A stretch of 64,000 nucleotides of DNA from the NCBI RefSeq assembly GCF_041296385.1, contig NC_091020.1, forward strand, positions 32,382,001 through 32,446,000, written 5' to 3'. The position numbers were made by a program, and so were the translations under genes. Origin of the DNA: Aphelocoma coerulescens. Taxonomy: Eukaryota; Chordata; Aves; Passeriformes; Corvidae. The number at the start of each line of letters is the position of its first letter. Positions within the stretch are counted from its first letter, which is position 1. Positions 1-12,420 of the stretch are shown here, piece by piece. The notes below the pieces were generated by a model. That model was not told the origin of the DNA, did not search any database, and saw only the letters and a list, made by a program, of their open reading frames with translations.

Positions 1-2479
1 TGCAAAAGGTTTTTCTTGGGTTTAATAATTTCTTCCATCTATTCCAATCTGTAGCTCTTTTTTCAGGTTCTTTATTTGCATTTCAACAGCAACATAAAAC
101 CTGAACAGAACATAGCATAGATCCAAACATAAAAACAGAACCTTTGTCTTCCAGGTTCGCCAAAGGCCATGCTCAAGACTATTACTGCTCAACGTGCAAA
201 AGAAATAAATTACAACTGGGAGGTTAAAAATTGCACAGTTCAAAGCTGCAGTGTTAGTTCTGGATGCAGAGAACATCTATTCAGATTCCCTACAAGCAAG
301 TCAGCAGTTGTTTCTTTTGTACATGGTCCCATTTTTACTCGACTATACAAATCCTCTTAATTTTAGCAGCTCATCTGGAAGTCTCATCTTGCCTGTTCCC
401 CTGAAATTCATCTCCCCCCACTTCCTAAAGTGGGATTTGAAAAAAAAGTCACTGGAAACAATATCCCCAAAACATCCTCTCAGCACTTTTGAGAGTCCCA
501 TCCACAACACACATAAACCACGGGATATTCTCCAAGCACTTCAAAGCCTCAAGGCATACCAGGCTCCCTTTCAACCGAGAGCAATATTTAGGCAAGAAGG
601 CATCATAGCTTGTTTAATTCCAGCTCCACACAGAGGACGGTCTCCAGTGGGGACAAAGAACACAGCACAAGCCCTGAAGTGAAAAGCCAGGCTGGCTACC
701 TGCCCTTCCAGGTGGCACACAACCACTCACACAATGCTTCACGTGACCTTCCAGACACCTCCGTCACTCCTGACAGTAGCAGTGGCTCCTGGGCACTTTG
801 CCATACTAATGCAACAGGGTTCAAATGCTTCTGAATTGCTAGAGGAGCTATTACTGAGCTGTGGTTCACTGCAGCTTTATTAGAGTCTCCATGTTAATCC
901 TGCACATCTGAAATACCTGTGCTACCCTGCTGAGTAAACAACATCAGGGAAATCTGGGTGCTTCCATACTGTAGTATCTAAACAGCATTATTTTTCATGA
1001 TTAAACAATGTTTAACAGAACCAAGCTCAAGAACTACTCAAAACTTGAACTGGGGGGCTAAAATTATTTTCAAGAACTGTCGGGGCGTCGTTCAGAAGTA
1101 GAAATCATATTACTTTCCTTGAAACAAATTAAATATTGCAACACTGAGACACTGAGCAAGGCACTTTCCAAACTTGCAAAGCCAGTCCCCCGAGAGCAGG
1201 CTCTCCTCCTGCCAGCAGCTCACCTCTCCACACAGCCCATCCTGAAGCAAGCATAGCGTGAACCTTACCGAGGTTTTCTACCCCACAGCTTTTTATTACA
1301 TTTAAAAACTAAGTTGTTGCGTGGTGCTCTGATCAATTTCTGTCCATCCAACCACAACTGAACCTCCTACAGCCTCGTCCTGGTTGGTGCAGCCCACCAA
1401 GGCATCCCCAGCCACAGCATCCCACTCCAACCCCCCTCAGAAACAGCCACATCTCCCCTGGGAGAAAGCCTGAGGTGTCACAAAACTCTTTTCCTACCTT
1501 TTCCTTCCATGTCACAAAACTATTCGAAATAGAAAAGAGGAAAAAAATTAAAAAAACCAACCAAAATAAGATTTTCTCCTCCCCAACCATCCTCTCATGC
1601 TCATTTTTCTCCCTTCCCGTCCTTCAATACATTTCCCTTTCCAGTAAACCCTCACAAACACAAGCCATTTCCTTGGTACAAAGGAATTTTCCCCTCTTCC
1701 CAGTTCTTGTGGCTTTGCTTGACACAGTGAATGTCCCAAACTGACGTTCTTTTGTGGGGGAGGAAAAGCAATAATTACACACAACCTGCAAGTGTGAGGA
1801 GGGGAATGAAACTAGGTCAGGTCTCAGCTCCTCAGCTTCACTGGGGTTCACCAAATGCTTTCACTTACAGTCACTTTAAAAATACAATTAAAATAATAAT
1901 AGCACAGCAAGTGAACAAAGCAGCACCGCAGAATTCAGCTTTCTGTCCCTTTCTTTGAAAGGGATAATGGCATTTGTGTGGTGACAAGAGGCAGGAAAAC
2001 CTGAACCAGCAGAAAATGAAGCCCACAAGACACATCCCTGTACCAGGTGCTCTGATACTCAGAAGTCCAGGAAAAACAAACCCATAAAAATAGGGTTCTT
2101 TGGAAAAAAAACAAACCACACAAAACAAAGAAACCACCAGTGATAATTAAGAGATGGGAAAGGACAACCTGGAGACATACATAATTGGTTTATGAGTTAT
2201 AAACTGGTTTTAAAAGTTTAAAAAAAAAAATCCACATTAAAAAAAATCCACTCCTCTTACAGAATCTCTTGTTTTGCAACTGTCCTGGTTGGGAAGCACA
2301 GTCCCCAAGGAACAAATGCCAAGGCAATTCTGCTGACGCTCCCAGCTCTGACTGAAACCCGAAGGGCCAAACTTCCAGAACAGCCCCGGCACTCCCAGAG
2401 CACGTTTTGTAATTATAACAGGAGCTGTTGGCTGCTGCACTCCTGCAAATCTGGTCCTTATTTATGATCTGACTCTTAC

Positions 2480-2511
2480 AAAGTTGCTCCAAAGTTGCTC
2501 AGTTGCTCCAA
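2480..2511. repeat. short tandem repeat of an 11-bp AAAGTTGCTCC unit
   Basis: The unit AAAGTTGCTCC occurs about twice and is followed by a third partial AGTTGCTCC. It lies in FGFR2 intron 2. It looks like a small local duplication with no evident function. Confidence 0.6.
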
Positions 2512-3617
2512 CTTCTCTTTCAATCAGCTTAAAAGTCAGTTTAGTCCCTGGTACTTTAAGACGGTGTCTCTGATTTGGGGAGCACGCTGTGCCAAATCTC
2601 CCAAAAAAACCCCACTACAAACACGCATTGCAACGTGCTGAACCTAAATTCAAAGGTCTGAGTTCCAAATCAGCTCCCAAATTGCTGTGAGGGTGATTTT
2701 ACACTGGCAGGCTCCGTGCCAAACCAAATATTGCCCCTTTTCCCACTGCCACCACTAACACAAATCAGTGTCCTCTGCAGAAGATGCTCCCACTTGTCCA
2801 GCTGGGATTCATTGTCCCTTTTTCAGCCTGAATTTTGCACTTCTTTAACTACACTGAAATAAATTCTCTCCTGTAGTCAAACCAGGTGTGCTATCACACA
2901 CAGACAAGACATAACTCGCCAAAGTGGGTGATGGTTCTTTTAAAAACAGATTTAAACTGCTCAGGAGCACTGCTTTGAAGAAAGTCTCTGTTTCACTGTA
3001 AAGCTTCAATCTTGGAGAGTTTCAAAATGTTTAACACAAAAATCTGATGCTTCCAGTAAGGAATTTTTCTCTATACATGATAGAAAAAGACACAGTTAAG
3101 TATTTTTCTTGCATTCCCATCTGATCCTAAACTAAACACTCATTTTAAGGAAACATTAATCCTTGAGTGCTTTTGGTTAAAGACATTTAAAGATCAATTC
3201 TACTGAAGCTGGGAAGCTGGATATAGGAATAAGCTCATTAAGAGCTATGCTATGGTTATTATTAAAACACCACAATAGTTCATCGTCTCAGGCGTACACA
3301 ACCTTGCATAACTGGAGACGTCAGCATTTTCATTGTAAATTCTGCTTTCAGAGGTTTCTAACTTGCCTGTAAAAAAGCTGCTATGGCCTGAAATTTGTTG
3401 CTATTTCTCTGCCAAGGGAGAACTATTTTAACATTAGGAAACTATGCATTCATTGGAGTTGGCCGCTGGTTTGGGGTTTTATCTATACAAGTGGTTTTAA
3501 AATAAAAATAAAAAGATAAAAAAACCTCACAACTCAGCATCTCTGAAAATCTTCTGGCTCAAAAGAAAAAAACCAATAAAACAACCCCATGCTAAAGGAA
3601 TCAAATTCCTAAAAGTT

Positions 3618-3645
3618 AATTATTATTATAATAATTATTATACCC
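3618..3645. repeat. AT-only block with 14-bp perfect palindrome
   Basis: A run of TAAT/ATTA units contains the self-complementary 14-mer ATTATTATAATAAT. The run is entirely A and T apart from its edges. It could be a simple repeat or a cluster of homeodomain cores within intron 2; the sequence alone does not decide. Confidence 0.5.
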
Positions 3646-4005
3646 CTTCAAAAAGCTGCAACTGTATGGCAGATAAGCCTAAAACATGCAATTATTTCTG
3701 CTACTTTGCAAAATAGTAGCCACACTGAGAGACTACCAACTCCCAGTGTCTCATCAACACAGACTGTAAATAACAACCCTACCCACGTCCAATTAGTTTG
3801 AAGCTCAAGACCATGCCCCTGCTAAAGGGCTGCACATTTTAAACACAGAATGGACACACTAAGACTGATTTAATCTGGCTGTTCATACAATTCCCCAGAA
3901 TCTCAGCTAGCAAATCCTGTACTGGGCCAAATAACTTACTGAACCAGATCCCTGAAAGGGCATCCAGCCCTCACCCGAAGCTGTGGGGATGTCACATTCC
4001 TCCAT

Positions 4006-4150
4006 AATGGGCTTTAATAATTGCCCTGCCTTGAAATAAAATTAAAAGGAAAATAAATTAAAAAGATAAAGCCGGCTCTGATTTAACTCATCAGCTTGAA
4101 TTATTAATTTAACTTGCAGATATCAAAGCCGCTGTTGTTATTTAAAAAAG
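4006..4150. promoter_or_regulatory. candidate intronic enhancer block (homeodomain and TCF/LEF-like motifs)
   Basis: This AT-rich block in FGFR2 intron 2 packs several TAAT/ATTA cores (TTTAATAATT near 4013, TTATTAATTTAA near 4100-4111), a GATATCAAAG motif at 4119-4128 that fits a TCF/LEF site (CTTTGAT on the other strand), and a TGTTGTTATT stretch that fits SOX-type binding. Its texture differs from the flanking sequence and resembles conserved non-coding elements around developmental genes. That is inference: conservation was not tested, and motif density alone is weak evidence in AT-rich DNA. Confidence 0.3.
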
Positions 4151-6102
4151 AAAAAGCCAAAACAAAACAGTAACAAGGGAACCCGGGGTGAACTATTTGC
4201 TTTATTTTTTCCTACCAAACTGGAAGCAGAGTCCTGATGCTTCTACACCACCTCTGTCCCAGGAAAATTATGGATGTGCAGGCTTCCATCAGCCCTGTGA
4301 CCTCTCAGCAAGGTGGCACTGGCTGAAGAGGACCCATGGGGACACCCTGGGATGGGGAACAGGACAGGGAACATCCCACCACCATAGCATCCCTCCTCCA
4401 CACACTGCAGCACCTCACAAAATCCCACAGCCTGACCCAGGCAGGTCACAGCAGCTAAAGAAGGATCTCCAAGTGGACAGTGCTGACCACTGTGACCACA
4501 GGTGACATTAGCCTTTAAGCATGGCCAACATTTTGACAAAAATGAAGGTACAGTGCTCATATGACTCACCATTTTTACAGAAAGAAAGGTACTGTGCTAA
4601 ACACACTTATTTTTGAATGCTGTTTAGTGTCAGCAAATGGCTGTGACCAGGTTAAAACCCAAAGGACAACTCGTTACTCACTTCCACCACAAGCACACAT
4701 CACCCCTTAAAGGGGGTCTCTCCCCTTCCCTGGTCTCCCAGGAACCTCCCAAATGTAGGACCATTCTGAACTACTGTGTTTTTCACAGGACACAGAAATA
4801 GGCTGTCCCTTGTGGAAAGCTTTAAATTAATCCTTTGAAATTTGACCTAAATTAAAAGAACTGAAACGCGTTGTCACCACACCGGGCGGTGGCTCCGAGT
4901 GGGTGCTCCAAGGACGGTGTCAAGGCATTGCATGTGGGTAAGAGACCAAATTAGCTACCCAGCAGGATGATAACACACAGCCTGGGCAAGGGGAGGTCAA
5001 GGGAGAGCTCACTATTTATCAAATATATGTCTAAACTAATTATTCAGTTCACAAAGTAACCCTTCAACCCATGTGTGCGGTCAGAGCCCTTGTGAAATGC
5101 TGGCTATCATCAAAGGCCTGGGCACACACAGGCTGAGAGAATGGGGCCTTTGTACACGCTGGGGGAGACTTTATTTCTAAACATTTAAAAGCAGAAAAAG
5201 TCTTTCTGCTCCCCAGGACAAAAAGCATATACATAAACACTTGATGTGAGATATAATTTGAGAGCTGACAGTCCCCAGAGAAGTCCTACAGGTCCTGTTC
5301 CTGCTCACGCTGCGCAACAGCCTCGGGTTTTGCCATCGCTGCTTGGGAATGAAGCGCCGAGACTCCCCACACTCAGGCCCCTCAGTGAGCACCCACAATG
5401 TCAGCACCAACATTATCACTCACAGCGGCTCAGGATGCCACTTGCAGTGTGAGCACTTTCATATGGACCAGAGTAATATCCAGCGGTCACAGAGGGGTAT
5501 TTATTCACTCGAGATTGACTGTGAATAGCCAAAAAGCACAGCACCTTGATGTATGACATCTTGCACATATCCTGCCTGTACCCATGCAGCTGATTACCCT
5601 ATTAGCTAAATATTGCTCATATAAAGCACAAACTTCAGTATTTTTTACACAAACCCAGATACTCTGAAGAAAATTATTGCAAATGTCCCTAAAGTTACAT
5701 ATAGCTGAGAGAAGGTATTTTCTCTGTCACAACCAAAGGAACAAATCTCAATTCCTGTTAGCATTGCATACAGCTTTTCCAATATTCTTGAGTCACTAAG
5801 ACAAGAAATAATAACAACCAAAGCAGCTTGCATTAAAAATAAATAAATAAAGACAATTCAGGGCATGTCCATGAAGGAAGACTCAGGAACAGATCAGCAA
5901 GTGTCACCAAAGGTCATGGCCCTGCCGACCTTCTCAGCTGGCATGAAATGTCATAGCTCTAATGACTGCAGTCAGCAGCCCCATTGAAAATTTACATTAT
6001 TAGAGCACCTGACCCCCCAAATTAGCTGTGCCCAAAATGTTTTGGCATTTACTAAATTAAAAAAGAAGTCTTCTTTGTCTTTGAAGAGATCTTTTGAAGA
6101 GG

Positions 6103-6130
6103 TTTTTGTTTTGTTTTGTTTTGTTTTTTT
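6103..6130. repeat. (GTTTT)n simple repeat
   Basis: Four to five GTTTT units end in a T7 run. On the minus (FGFR2-sense) strand this reads as (AAAAC)n. A second, less regular copy lies about 60 bp away. Confidence 0.8.
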
Positions 6131-6190
6131 GGCTTGGAGAGCTTGTGGGTGGCAGTGATAGAACCCAGAGAAGGTGATTGTGTAAAAACT

Positions 6191-6218
6191 TGGTTTTGTT
6201 TTGGTTTGGTTTTTTTTA
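6191..6218. repeat. degenerate (GGTTTT)n repeat
   Basis: Irregular GTTTT/GGTTT units end in T8. This is probably the same low-complexity tract as 6103-6130, split by about 60 bp of unique sequence. Confidence 0.7.
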
Positions 6219-8096
6219 TCAAAGGGTTTAATGAAGTACATAAAGGAGGTTTTATTTCCCAAATCTCAGATATAAATCCCACACAATTCCCTGTATTCTG
6301 CAGCATAAAAGCTCTTATTATGCCATTAACTTAGAAGCGTTCTCTGATTTTTTTTTTCTTGTTTCTGGTAATGATTTGGGTTCTCACATCTAAAATTGTT
6401 TCACGTCAGTAACATTCCTGCCCAGGAAAGAAGTTTTAAATCTTTTTTAACAATTTACTCTTTGATAAAACCCAGATTCCACCCTCTACATACTCACTGT
6501 GGAAACAACATATATTTTCAAACTGTGCTTTCCAAAATAATAAAAGCTATTCTTTCCCTGAAAAGTTGAAAAATTACCAGTCACCATGCAAAAAATATTA
6601 CTCTTCTTCCCGGAAAACATTTCACCAATCTTGCAATCACGTTCTTTCTGACTTAACCCTAAAACTAGGGGACCTCACTACAAAGCTAGTCTGAAACCAG
6701 AATTATTCATGATTTTGTCGTTCCCCTGAAAAGCCAGAAAGGCACCAGATGTTCAATTAACAAATCATACAGTAAGTGGCAACAAGAGTTGGGTGGGTTT
6801 TTTTTTAAATCTCAGGTTACCTTCAAAAGGAGAAAAAAATAAAATCTTTGCTATCAACAATCTCTATGGCTGACAGATGACAATATTGCTATTCTTCGAG
6901 AATTTTTTTCAGGAATGCTTGCTAAGGAAGAGGGCTCATCATCTTTAAATAGTTCATCCCCTGCCATCAATAAAAATGTACTTGGACCGGATTCTAAAAA
7001 TGTGTTAGCTGGTGACATCTATTTTTAGAGGCAGTGGATAGAAACAAATAAGTTCTGCACGAAGATGTATTAAATAAAAACGAAGCTGCATCTGTGGACA
7101 TGAGTAGCAGAATGTGTAAAGGCCAAATTCTCTGCAGCAAGCTTGCCAGGTCAGAAATGCTCTGTGGACTATTATATCAGCTTGACAGCTGAGTTATTAG
7201 AACTGTGATCACTCCTCTGAAAGACAGATACAACCTTATGAAAGAAGCCTCACTTCCTCCCCCAGATGCTCACAGAGCAGGAACGACCCAGCACAACACA
7301 GTAAAATCATTCTTCAATGCAATCAGCTCACAACAATAAAAAAGCAGCCCCTCCTGAGCTGTCCAGAGAAGAAAACCACTTTGCAAAGCTTGAGGAACAG
7401 ATAAACCTAGAAGAACATACCAACAGGTGCAGGGTCAAAATAGGAGATTTTATCAAAACACCTCTTCCAGTGTGAAGGTCTACATCAGCCTTTGCTTTCA
7501 CAGCAATAAACTACAGCCCTTCTATTCAGACCTCAACATTTACACCTTCAGAACTTGTGATCCAGACACTGCTTGGCTATTAACAGCAACAGGGAAGTAA
7601 GTTTGTTCTGAGTATAAACCCCAACAAAGCTGCAACAGCGTTTTTGCAGAGTGCCCAGCAAAACTAAACATTCACAAATAAAAACTAATGAGATTTATTT
7701 CTCTAGGGACTCCTCAGGTTCATGACCAGCAGCCACTCATCTGCTTCATTCCTTCAGACAGCAACACGTAACACACACGAAAGTGCCACAGACTGGTTTC
7801 CTTGAAGACCCATTCCTGAAAAACTTTCATCTGTGCACTTTGATTATACAACGTGATGACAGTCCCAAGTGAAATCACTGACACCACTGGCTTGCAGAAG
7901 AATAAACAAACACACGCTTGTACAAACACAGCCCAAGCGAGAGCAGGGAAAGTCAGAAACCGTAACTCTCCTGGGCTGATCTGTTACTTGCCTTAGATTT
8001 ACCAGAGCACATGGAAAGATCTTGACGTCTATTTCAGATGTTCAGGCATTGCAAATTAAGTTCTTTTAAGGAATTAAGGATTCTAGAGTGATTTAC

Positions 8097-8214
8097 CTTC
8101 GGGTTCCACCGTGGTGTCTTCAACAACTAAATTAAATGAAGGTCGAGCCAGGGAAAGTCCAGCCATGGTGACCACCACCAGGCAGATAAGGCAACCCGAA
8201 TCCCAGCTGACCAT
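8097..8214 (-). CDS. FGFR2: FGFR2 first coding exon (fibroblast growth factor receptor 2, N-terminus)
   Basis: FGFR2 is a single-pass receptor tyrosine kinase at the cell surface. With heparan sulfate it binds FGFs through Ig-like domains and signals through RAS-MAPK, PI3K-AKT and PLC-gamma. Only 39 codons plus one base are present here. The protein starts [18 protein letters not shown] and continues through [10 protein letters not shown] to DTTVEPE. The match to the vertebrate FGFR2 N-terminus ([28 protein letters not shown]) is unmistakable; it carries about three more residues than the human leader. Residues 1-23 form a hydrophobic signal peptide with likely cleavage after LSLA. The start at 8214 has a strong context (A at -3, G at +4). 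The exon ends GAACCCGAAG/GTAAAT, a good donor that interrupts the next codon after its first base, as expected for this exon. The Ig, transmembrane and kinase exons lie beyond the left edge. Confidence 0.95.
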
Positions 8215-8268
8215 CTTTTTAGAGTAAATTCCTGGTCCATTTCCATATCTCCATGTGGACTTTAATCC

Positions 8269-8271
8269 CAT
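8269..8271 (-). other. FGFR2: in-frame upstream AUG of FGFR2
   Basis: This AUG lies 57 nt before the main start, with no stop between. Initiation here would add 19 residues ([19 protein letters not shown]) ahead of the MVSW leader. Its context is weaker than the main start (C at -3, G at +4), so leaky scanning to 8214 is expected and the main start remains the best call. Confidence 0.6.
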
Positions 8272-8281
8272 CTGAACACCT

Positions 8282-8293
8282 CTAGAGAAGCAT
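8282..8293 (-). other. minimal upstream ORF (Met-Leu-Leu-stop) in FGFR2 exon 2
   Basis: ATG CTT CTC TAG lies entirely within the exon 2 leader, 68 nt before the main AUG. Its context is poor (T at -3, C at +4), so any effect on translation is probably slight. Confidence 0.5.
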
Positions 8294-11200
8294 GGAGAGA
8301 AAGCCGTGCCTTCGGCCAGGGTAATGCCTCCTCCCTTGGAACGACGGCTGCTGCTGTGGGGAGGAGAGAGATTTAACACTGTCAGCAAAAACATCTCCAA
8401 ACACAAACCAAAAACCTTCATAAAGCCTCGAACCGAGCTGAGGTGAGAGGGAGGGGAGGAGGAGGATGGGAAAAACAGTTTTCCAGCTTCAAGAATATGT
8501 GAAAAGTGAGTGACTTTTCATCTTCTGTTAGCAGTTTCCATCATCACCTGAGGCGTAACCAAGTCCTCCTTGTTTTCACAAAATCACTTCTCAGCACATA
8601 TTGAGAGCTATTTTACTGACAGAAAAACATACAGGTTTTCAAAAATGAGAGGCACACACATGTGCAGGCACATAACCTGTAATGCCACAAAATTACCACA
8701 ATTATACAAATTATATTCTTGTTATTATTTGAAGGTTTATGTAAGTTTGCCTTGTTTTTCATTCCTTCACCTAGGCAGTTCTGCAGCCAGATGAATTTGC
8801 AGGAATTCAGTAATTTTCCACAAGGAAAACAGTTGAAAAATATACTCCTTAGACTTGGAAAAATCTGTAAGACTATTTCAATTCAGGACTTCCAGCTCCC
8901 CCATGGATGTACCTTCTTCTAACTCAGTTTGCTGTCCTTTGGAAGCCTGAAAATCCTGGACAGGTGAAAGGCTCTAGTCTTTGCAGTGATATTGGTTTGC
9001 AACACTGCATTACAGGCAATTAAAATCTGTATAAAGTATGGAATAAATTGCAGGAAAGCATCACTTTCCATCCATACGTGCCAAGCTGCGTGCACAAACC
9101 TTTCTTTTCTCAGTCTCTCAGTGATGCTTTATTGAGGTATATTTTTCAGAGGTAGGGAAAAAAAAGTCTATTTTATTCACAATAAAACTAATTTAAATGG
9201 ATGGAGCTAAGTGCTAATCCAGGCATGGTCTGACAAAGAAGAGAAATGGCACCAAAGTAACTGGCACTCCCTTCAGGGGACCCTGTTGCCTCAACACTGA
9301 GATGCCAGGTGAGGGTCAGAAGAGCATCCTCCTCACAGGGTCATTTAACAGCTCAAGCAGAAGATTAGACCTGATTTTCCGCTTCAGAAATAAAAGACGG
9401 GTAAAACCTCAGTAAATGGATAAAACAAGTAACTGCAGCAATTGTTCTAATCTGGTCAATGATTCATCTTAGATGTGATGAAACCCAACTGAAATTTGGA
9501 GAGCACTCATCTTGAAGGGAAAAAATAACACAAAACCTCTTTTTCCCTCCTGCCCTCAACACTTGAAAATTTAAAAAAACTTAGAAAGGCAAGGAGTGTA
9601 GAGATAAAGTCAAACTTCTCCAAACCCCTTGTCATTGGGATGTGGTGTGGTACCTCAGCACACAGGAATGGGACACAGATTCTCCTTTTATAAAGCCAAC
9701 CATTAAAAAGTTGATTCTAATTTTATTGCCCTTTTGCTGCCTGTTACATACAAAATTCACAGTACTAAGGACAGAAATGCTGTTGAGGGACCTTTTATTT
9801 TGGGTACTATATACAGTAACTTCTGGGGTCAGTAGAAACAGATTCTGGTTGACATAAATAAGGCACTTGACGAAAATAATTAATACACGGTATCCCAGGT
9901 GAATCCCTGATACTTCAGGGCAAGCTTTTTCCAACTCAGCTGGTATCACTTCAAAGCCTCCTTTAGAGATTTCAGCCTGTTTCAAGCATCCCAGACCACA
10001 AGCTAGCAACTACCATTAAATCTCCAGCAAAAACACCACCAGACCACTGCACAAACATTTGCAAAGAGTTTGCCCAGCCCTTCTCTAAATAAGCACAGAG
10101 CAGGTGTAGAGCTGAAGAGAGCTCTGTCTCTGGGACCAGTTCGTGTCTGGAGCAGGACTGGAGCAAACCCCCCTGGATGCTGCCACCCAGGTCAACTGCC
10201 CACCTCGCTGTCTGGCAGCCACAGCCCTGCAGCTCAGTTTATCCAGCTGTAAAGTGGGTAGAAACCCCTAATTAACAGCCTGGATGTAATGCTGATTTAA
10301 TTTCCATAAATCATCCTGTAAACTCTGATTAAAGTCTATGTCGATAAATGCAAAATCCAATCATGATTTTGCAGAAAGAAAACATACCAGAAAGCCAGCA
10401 TGTATTTCAGACTCCAAGAGCATTAATTCCACTGGCATTCCTGCAGTTTCAGATTTTCAGACTGCACTAAACGCCACTGAAAGCACATTTGTGGTTCCTA
10501 TCCTCATCCTAAATCCTGAAGCGTGCCACAAGGCTACTTGGCCATGCGTCTCCTCACCTGAAGATCTTTGTTGGCTTCTGCATCTGAACATCTGCCGGCA
10601 GAAAAAAGGGATTCTTCATCCACAGGGCAGCAGCAAACTCAAAATCGTGGCTTGCAAAGGTGCAACAACGCAAAAACCAAAGCTCTGCACCCATTCATGG
10701 AGCCAAACCACTCTTTACCACCACGACAGCAAACAGGTTTCAAGGATTGCCCTTTCCCAAAAGAAGTGCAGTCCAACGAAGATGAAACGAAACCAAATTC
10801 TTTTCATAGTTTAATTGCCACAGTCGCTGGGGGACGAGCCTCTGGAAAGACCTCCTGTGCTGGATAATTATGTACCTCTATCTCAATGTTTGGAACACAG
10901 CCCCAGCATGCTTTTTGGCCTCCACAATTCTGGCTTCCTGACTACAATACCATAATCCCTCCTGGAGTCTCAGACTCAGTGAAAGCCACACGTAGTGTTT
11001 ATTTTTCCCCTTGAAAGGGAACTCTGTCTCTCTTCTCAGCCTACACTTTGGGGAGGAGTTGTCAGCCCCCAATGATTGATGGTTCTCCTTGCCACTCGCT
11101 CATCAAGTCAATTTTCACCTCGTCACATACCTGCCCAAATTTTCTTTGCCAAACTGACAAGCATGGGAAAGCAGACTGGTTTGGGAGCCCAACCAAATTC

Positions 11201-11823
11201 CTCCAAGCTGTACTTCAGTTTAAACACACTCACACACACAAACAAGTAGTACTTGTTCAGCAGTGGCATTAATTAAATTCAATGCTCAGTGTTCTTTTTA
11301 ATCTACTTGCATTGTTGTTTCTAAGATGTTTATCACTCCCCAGGGACAGTACAATTTGTAGAGTATGTTAACCAAATCAATACATTGCTCACTATATAAC
11401 TTTTCAGCATCTTTCTCAATTAGGCGGGGAATAGCAAAATCTGAGTGAAATATGGACCTTCCCTCCACAAAGAACCCTGAAGTGCTCTAAAAGCCCAGTA
11501 GCTGCATCAGAAAAATCCAGGTAGATGAAGCTTTAAAGCTAACAGCTTTATATACACAATTCCACTGACAGGAATTCTGTGCGAACAGAAAATGACAGAA
11601 ATACACATCCGTCTATAAGAATATATATACACATATATCTAACAAGACTCTTCAGCAGAGTTCAATCTCCAAGCAAATCTGAGCATCACAGCTATTAAAC
11701 ATTAATTCTGGAGGACTAATGGAAACCCGCTGGCAGCTTCAGTACTTTTTCATTGTTTGAACTTCTTTCATTTGCTTTCCAGGACTATCCTGTTTTTCTC
11801 AAGTCTTTTGCCACCAAGAGATC

Positions 11824-11849
11824 GGGGTGGGGGGGGGGGGGGGGGGGGG
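11824..11849. repeat. poly-G tract (GGGG, T, then 21 G)
   Basis: Four G, one T and then 21 uninterrupted G on the plus strand; the FGFR2-sense strand carries C21. Such tracts readily form G-quadruplexes and are error-prone in sequencing, so the exact length should be treated with caution. It is in intron 1, about 1 kb downstream of the predicted exon 1 donor. Confidence 0.9.
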
Positions 11850-12420
11850 AAATCTGCATTTTAATTGACATTCCAGAGAGAGGGAGAAGTCCAGAGGCTG
11901 CTGATTGCTGTCTATTCAGCCCAAACAGGCTTTTCAGATGAAAATGAGAAAAGGCTAGTGGAAGATTTACAGGGATTTGGTACAAAGGAAACAATGAAGT
12001 TTTAAATGTTGATAGCGTTTCACACCAAACGCATAATGGGTCCCAGTTTGAAGGGGCCGTTTTGCATTTAAATATATATTTCACTGACGATTTCTCTCCC
12101 CCCTTATCTCAGACGGGACAGTTGTGCCCCGCGGCCCCGCTCCCGCAGCACGGCGGGGCAGGACCGGGCTGCGCCGGGCTCCGACCCGGGGCTGGTACCG
12201 AGCCGGGGCTGCTCCTCCGGGGACGAGCCCCCTTTCCTCACCGGTGCTGCCCGTCCGGCTGTCACCGCTGGAACCGTCCCCAAAAACACCCGTGCACCCA
12301 CCGGGATGCGGGCAAGGCAGCAACACAGCGGTGCTGCTCGGGCTTCCCCCCGCACCGCAGCGGCGACCGAGTGACTACAAACCGACCCGCAGCCCCGCCG
12401 GGGAGCACAAGGGAGCCCCG

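Larger units (their letters stand above)
1..8096 (-). other. FGFR2: FGFR2 intron 2, 5' part (incomplete; continues past the left edge)
   Basis: This stretch follows the exon 2 donor (GT at 8096-8095) on the minus strand. I see no exon in it: the reading frames are short, uninterpretable and lack paired splice signals. It has no CR1 copy, only small simple repeats (2480-2511, 3618-3645, 6103-6130, 6191-6218) and AT-rich blocks with many homeodomain-like cores, notably 4006-4150 and, less clearly, 7070-7210. In human FGFR2 the second intron is long and carries enhancers, including those linked to breast-cancer risk variants, so regulatory content is plausible. Orthology of any individual element is not shown here. 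The intron assignment is firm for the right end and follows from gene structure for the rest. Confidence 0.85.
8215..8353 (-). other. FGFR2: FGFR2 exon 2, 5' untranslated part
   Basis: Upstream of the start codon the minus strand reads 139 nt back to a strong acceptor, CTCTCTCCTCCCCACAG at 8370-8354. The acceptor is followed by CAGCAG, so AG dinucleotides at 8354, 8351 and 8348 form a triple NAG acceptor whose alternatives differ by 3 nt. The first is the best match because it directly follows the pyrimidine tract. The segment contains a four-codon upstream ORF (8282-8293) and an in-frame upstream AUG (8271). I recall a similar AAAGTCCACATGG stretch in the human leader, but I have not aligned them. 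Confidence 0.8.

Noticed and set aside
5905..5935. Possible hormone response element (AGGTCA near GACCT)
   Set aside because: Spacing and arms do not fit an oestrogen response element or a standard direct repeat; a single half-site is too common.
8083..8421. Single 112-codon minus-strand protein starting [13 protein letters not shown]
   Set aside because: The true coding part starts at 8214 and stops at the donor at 8097. The frame upstream of 8354 is intron, and the tail after 8097 (GKSL) is read-through into intron 2.
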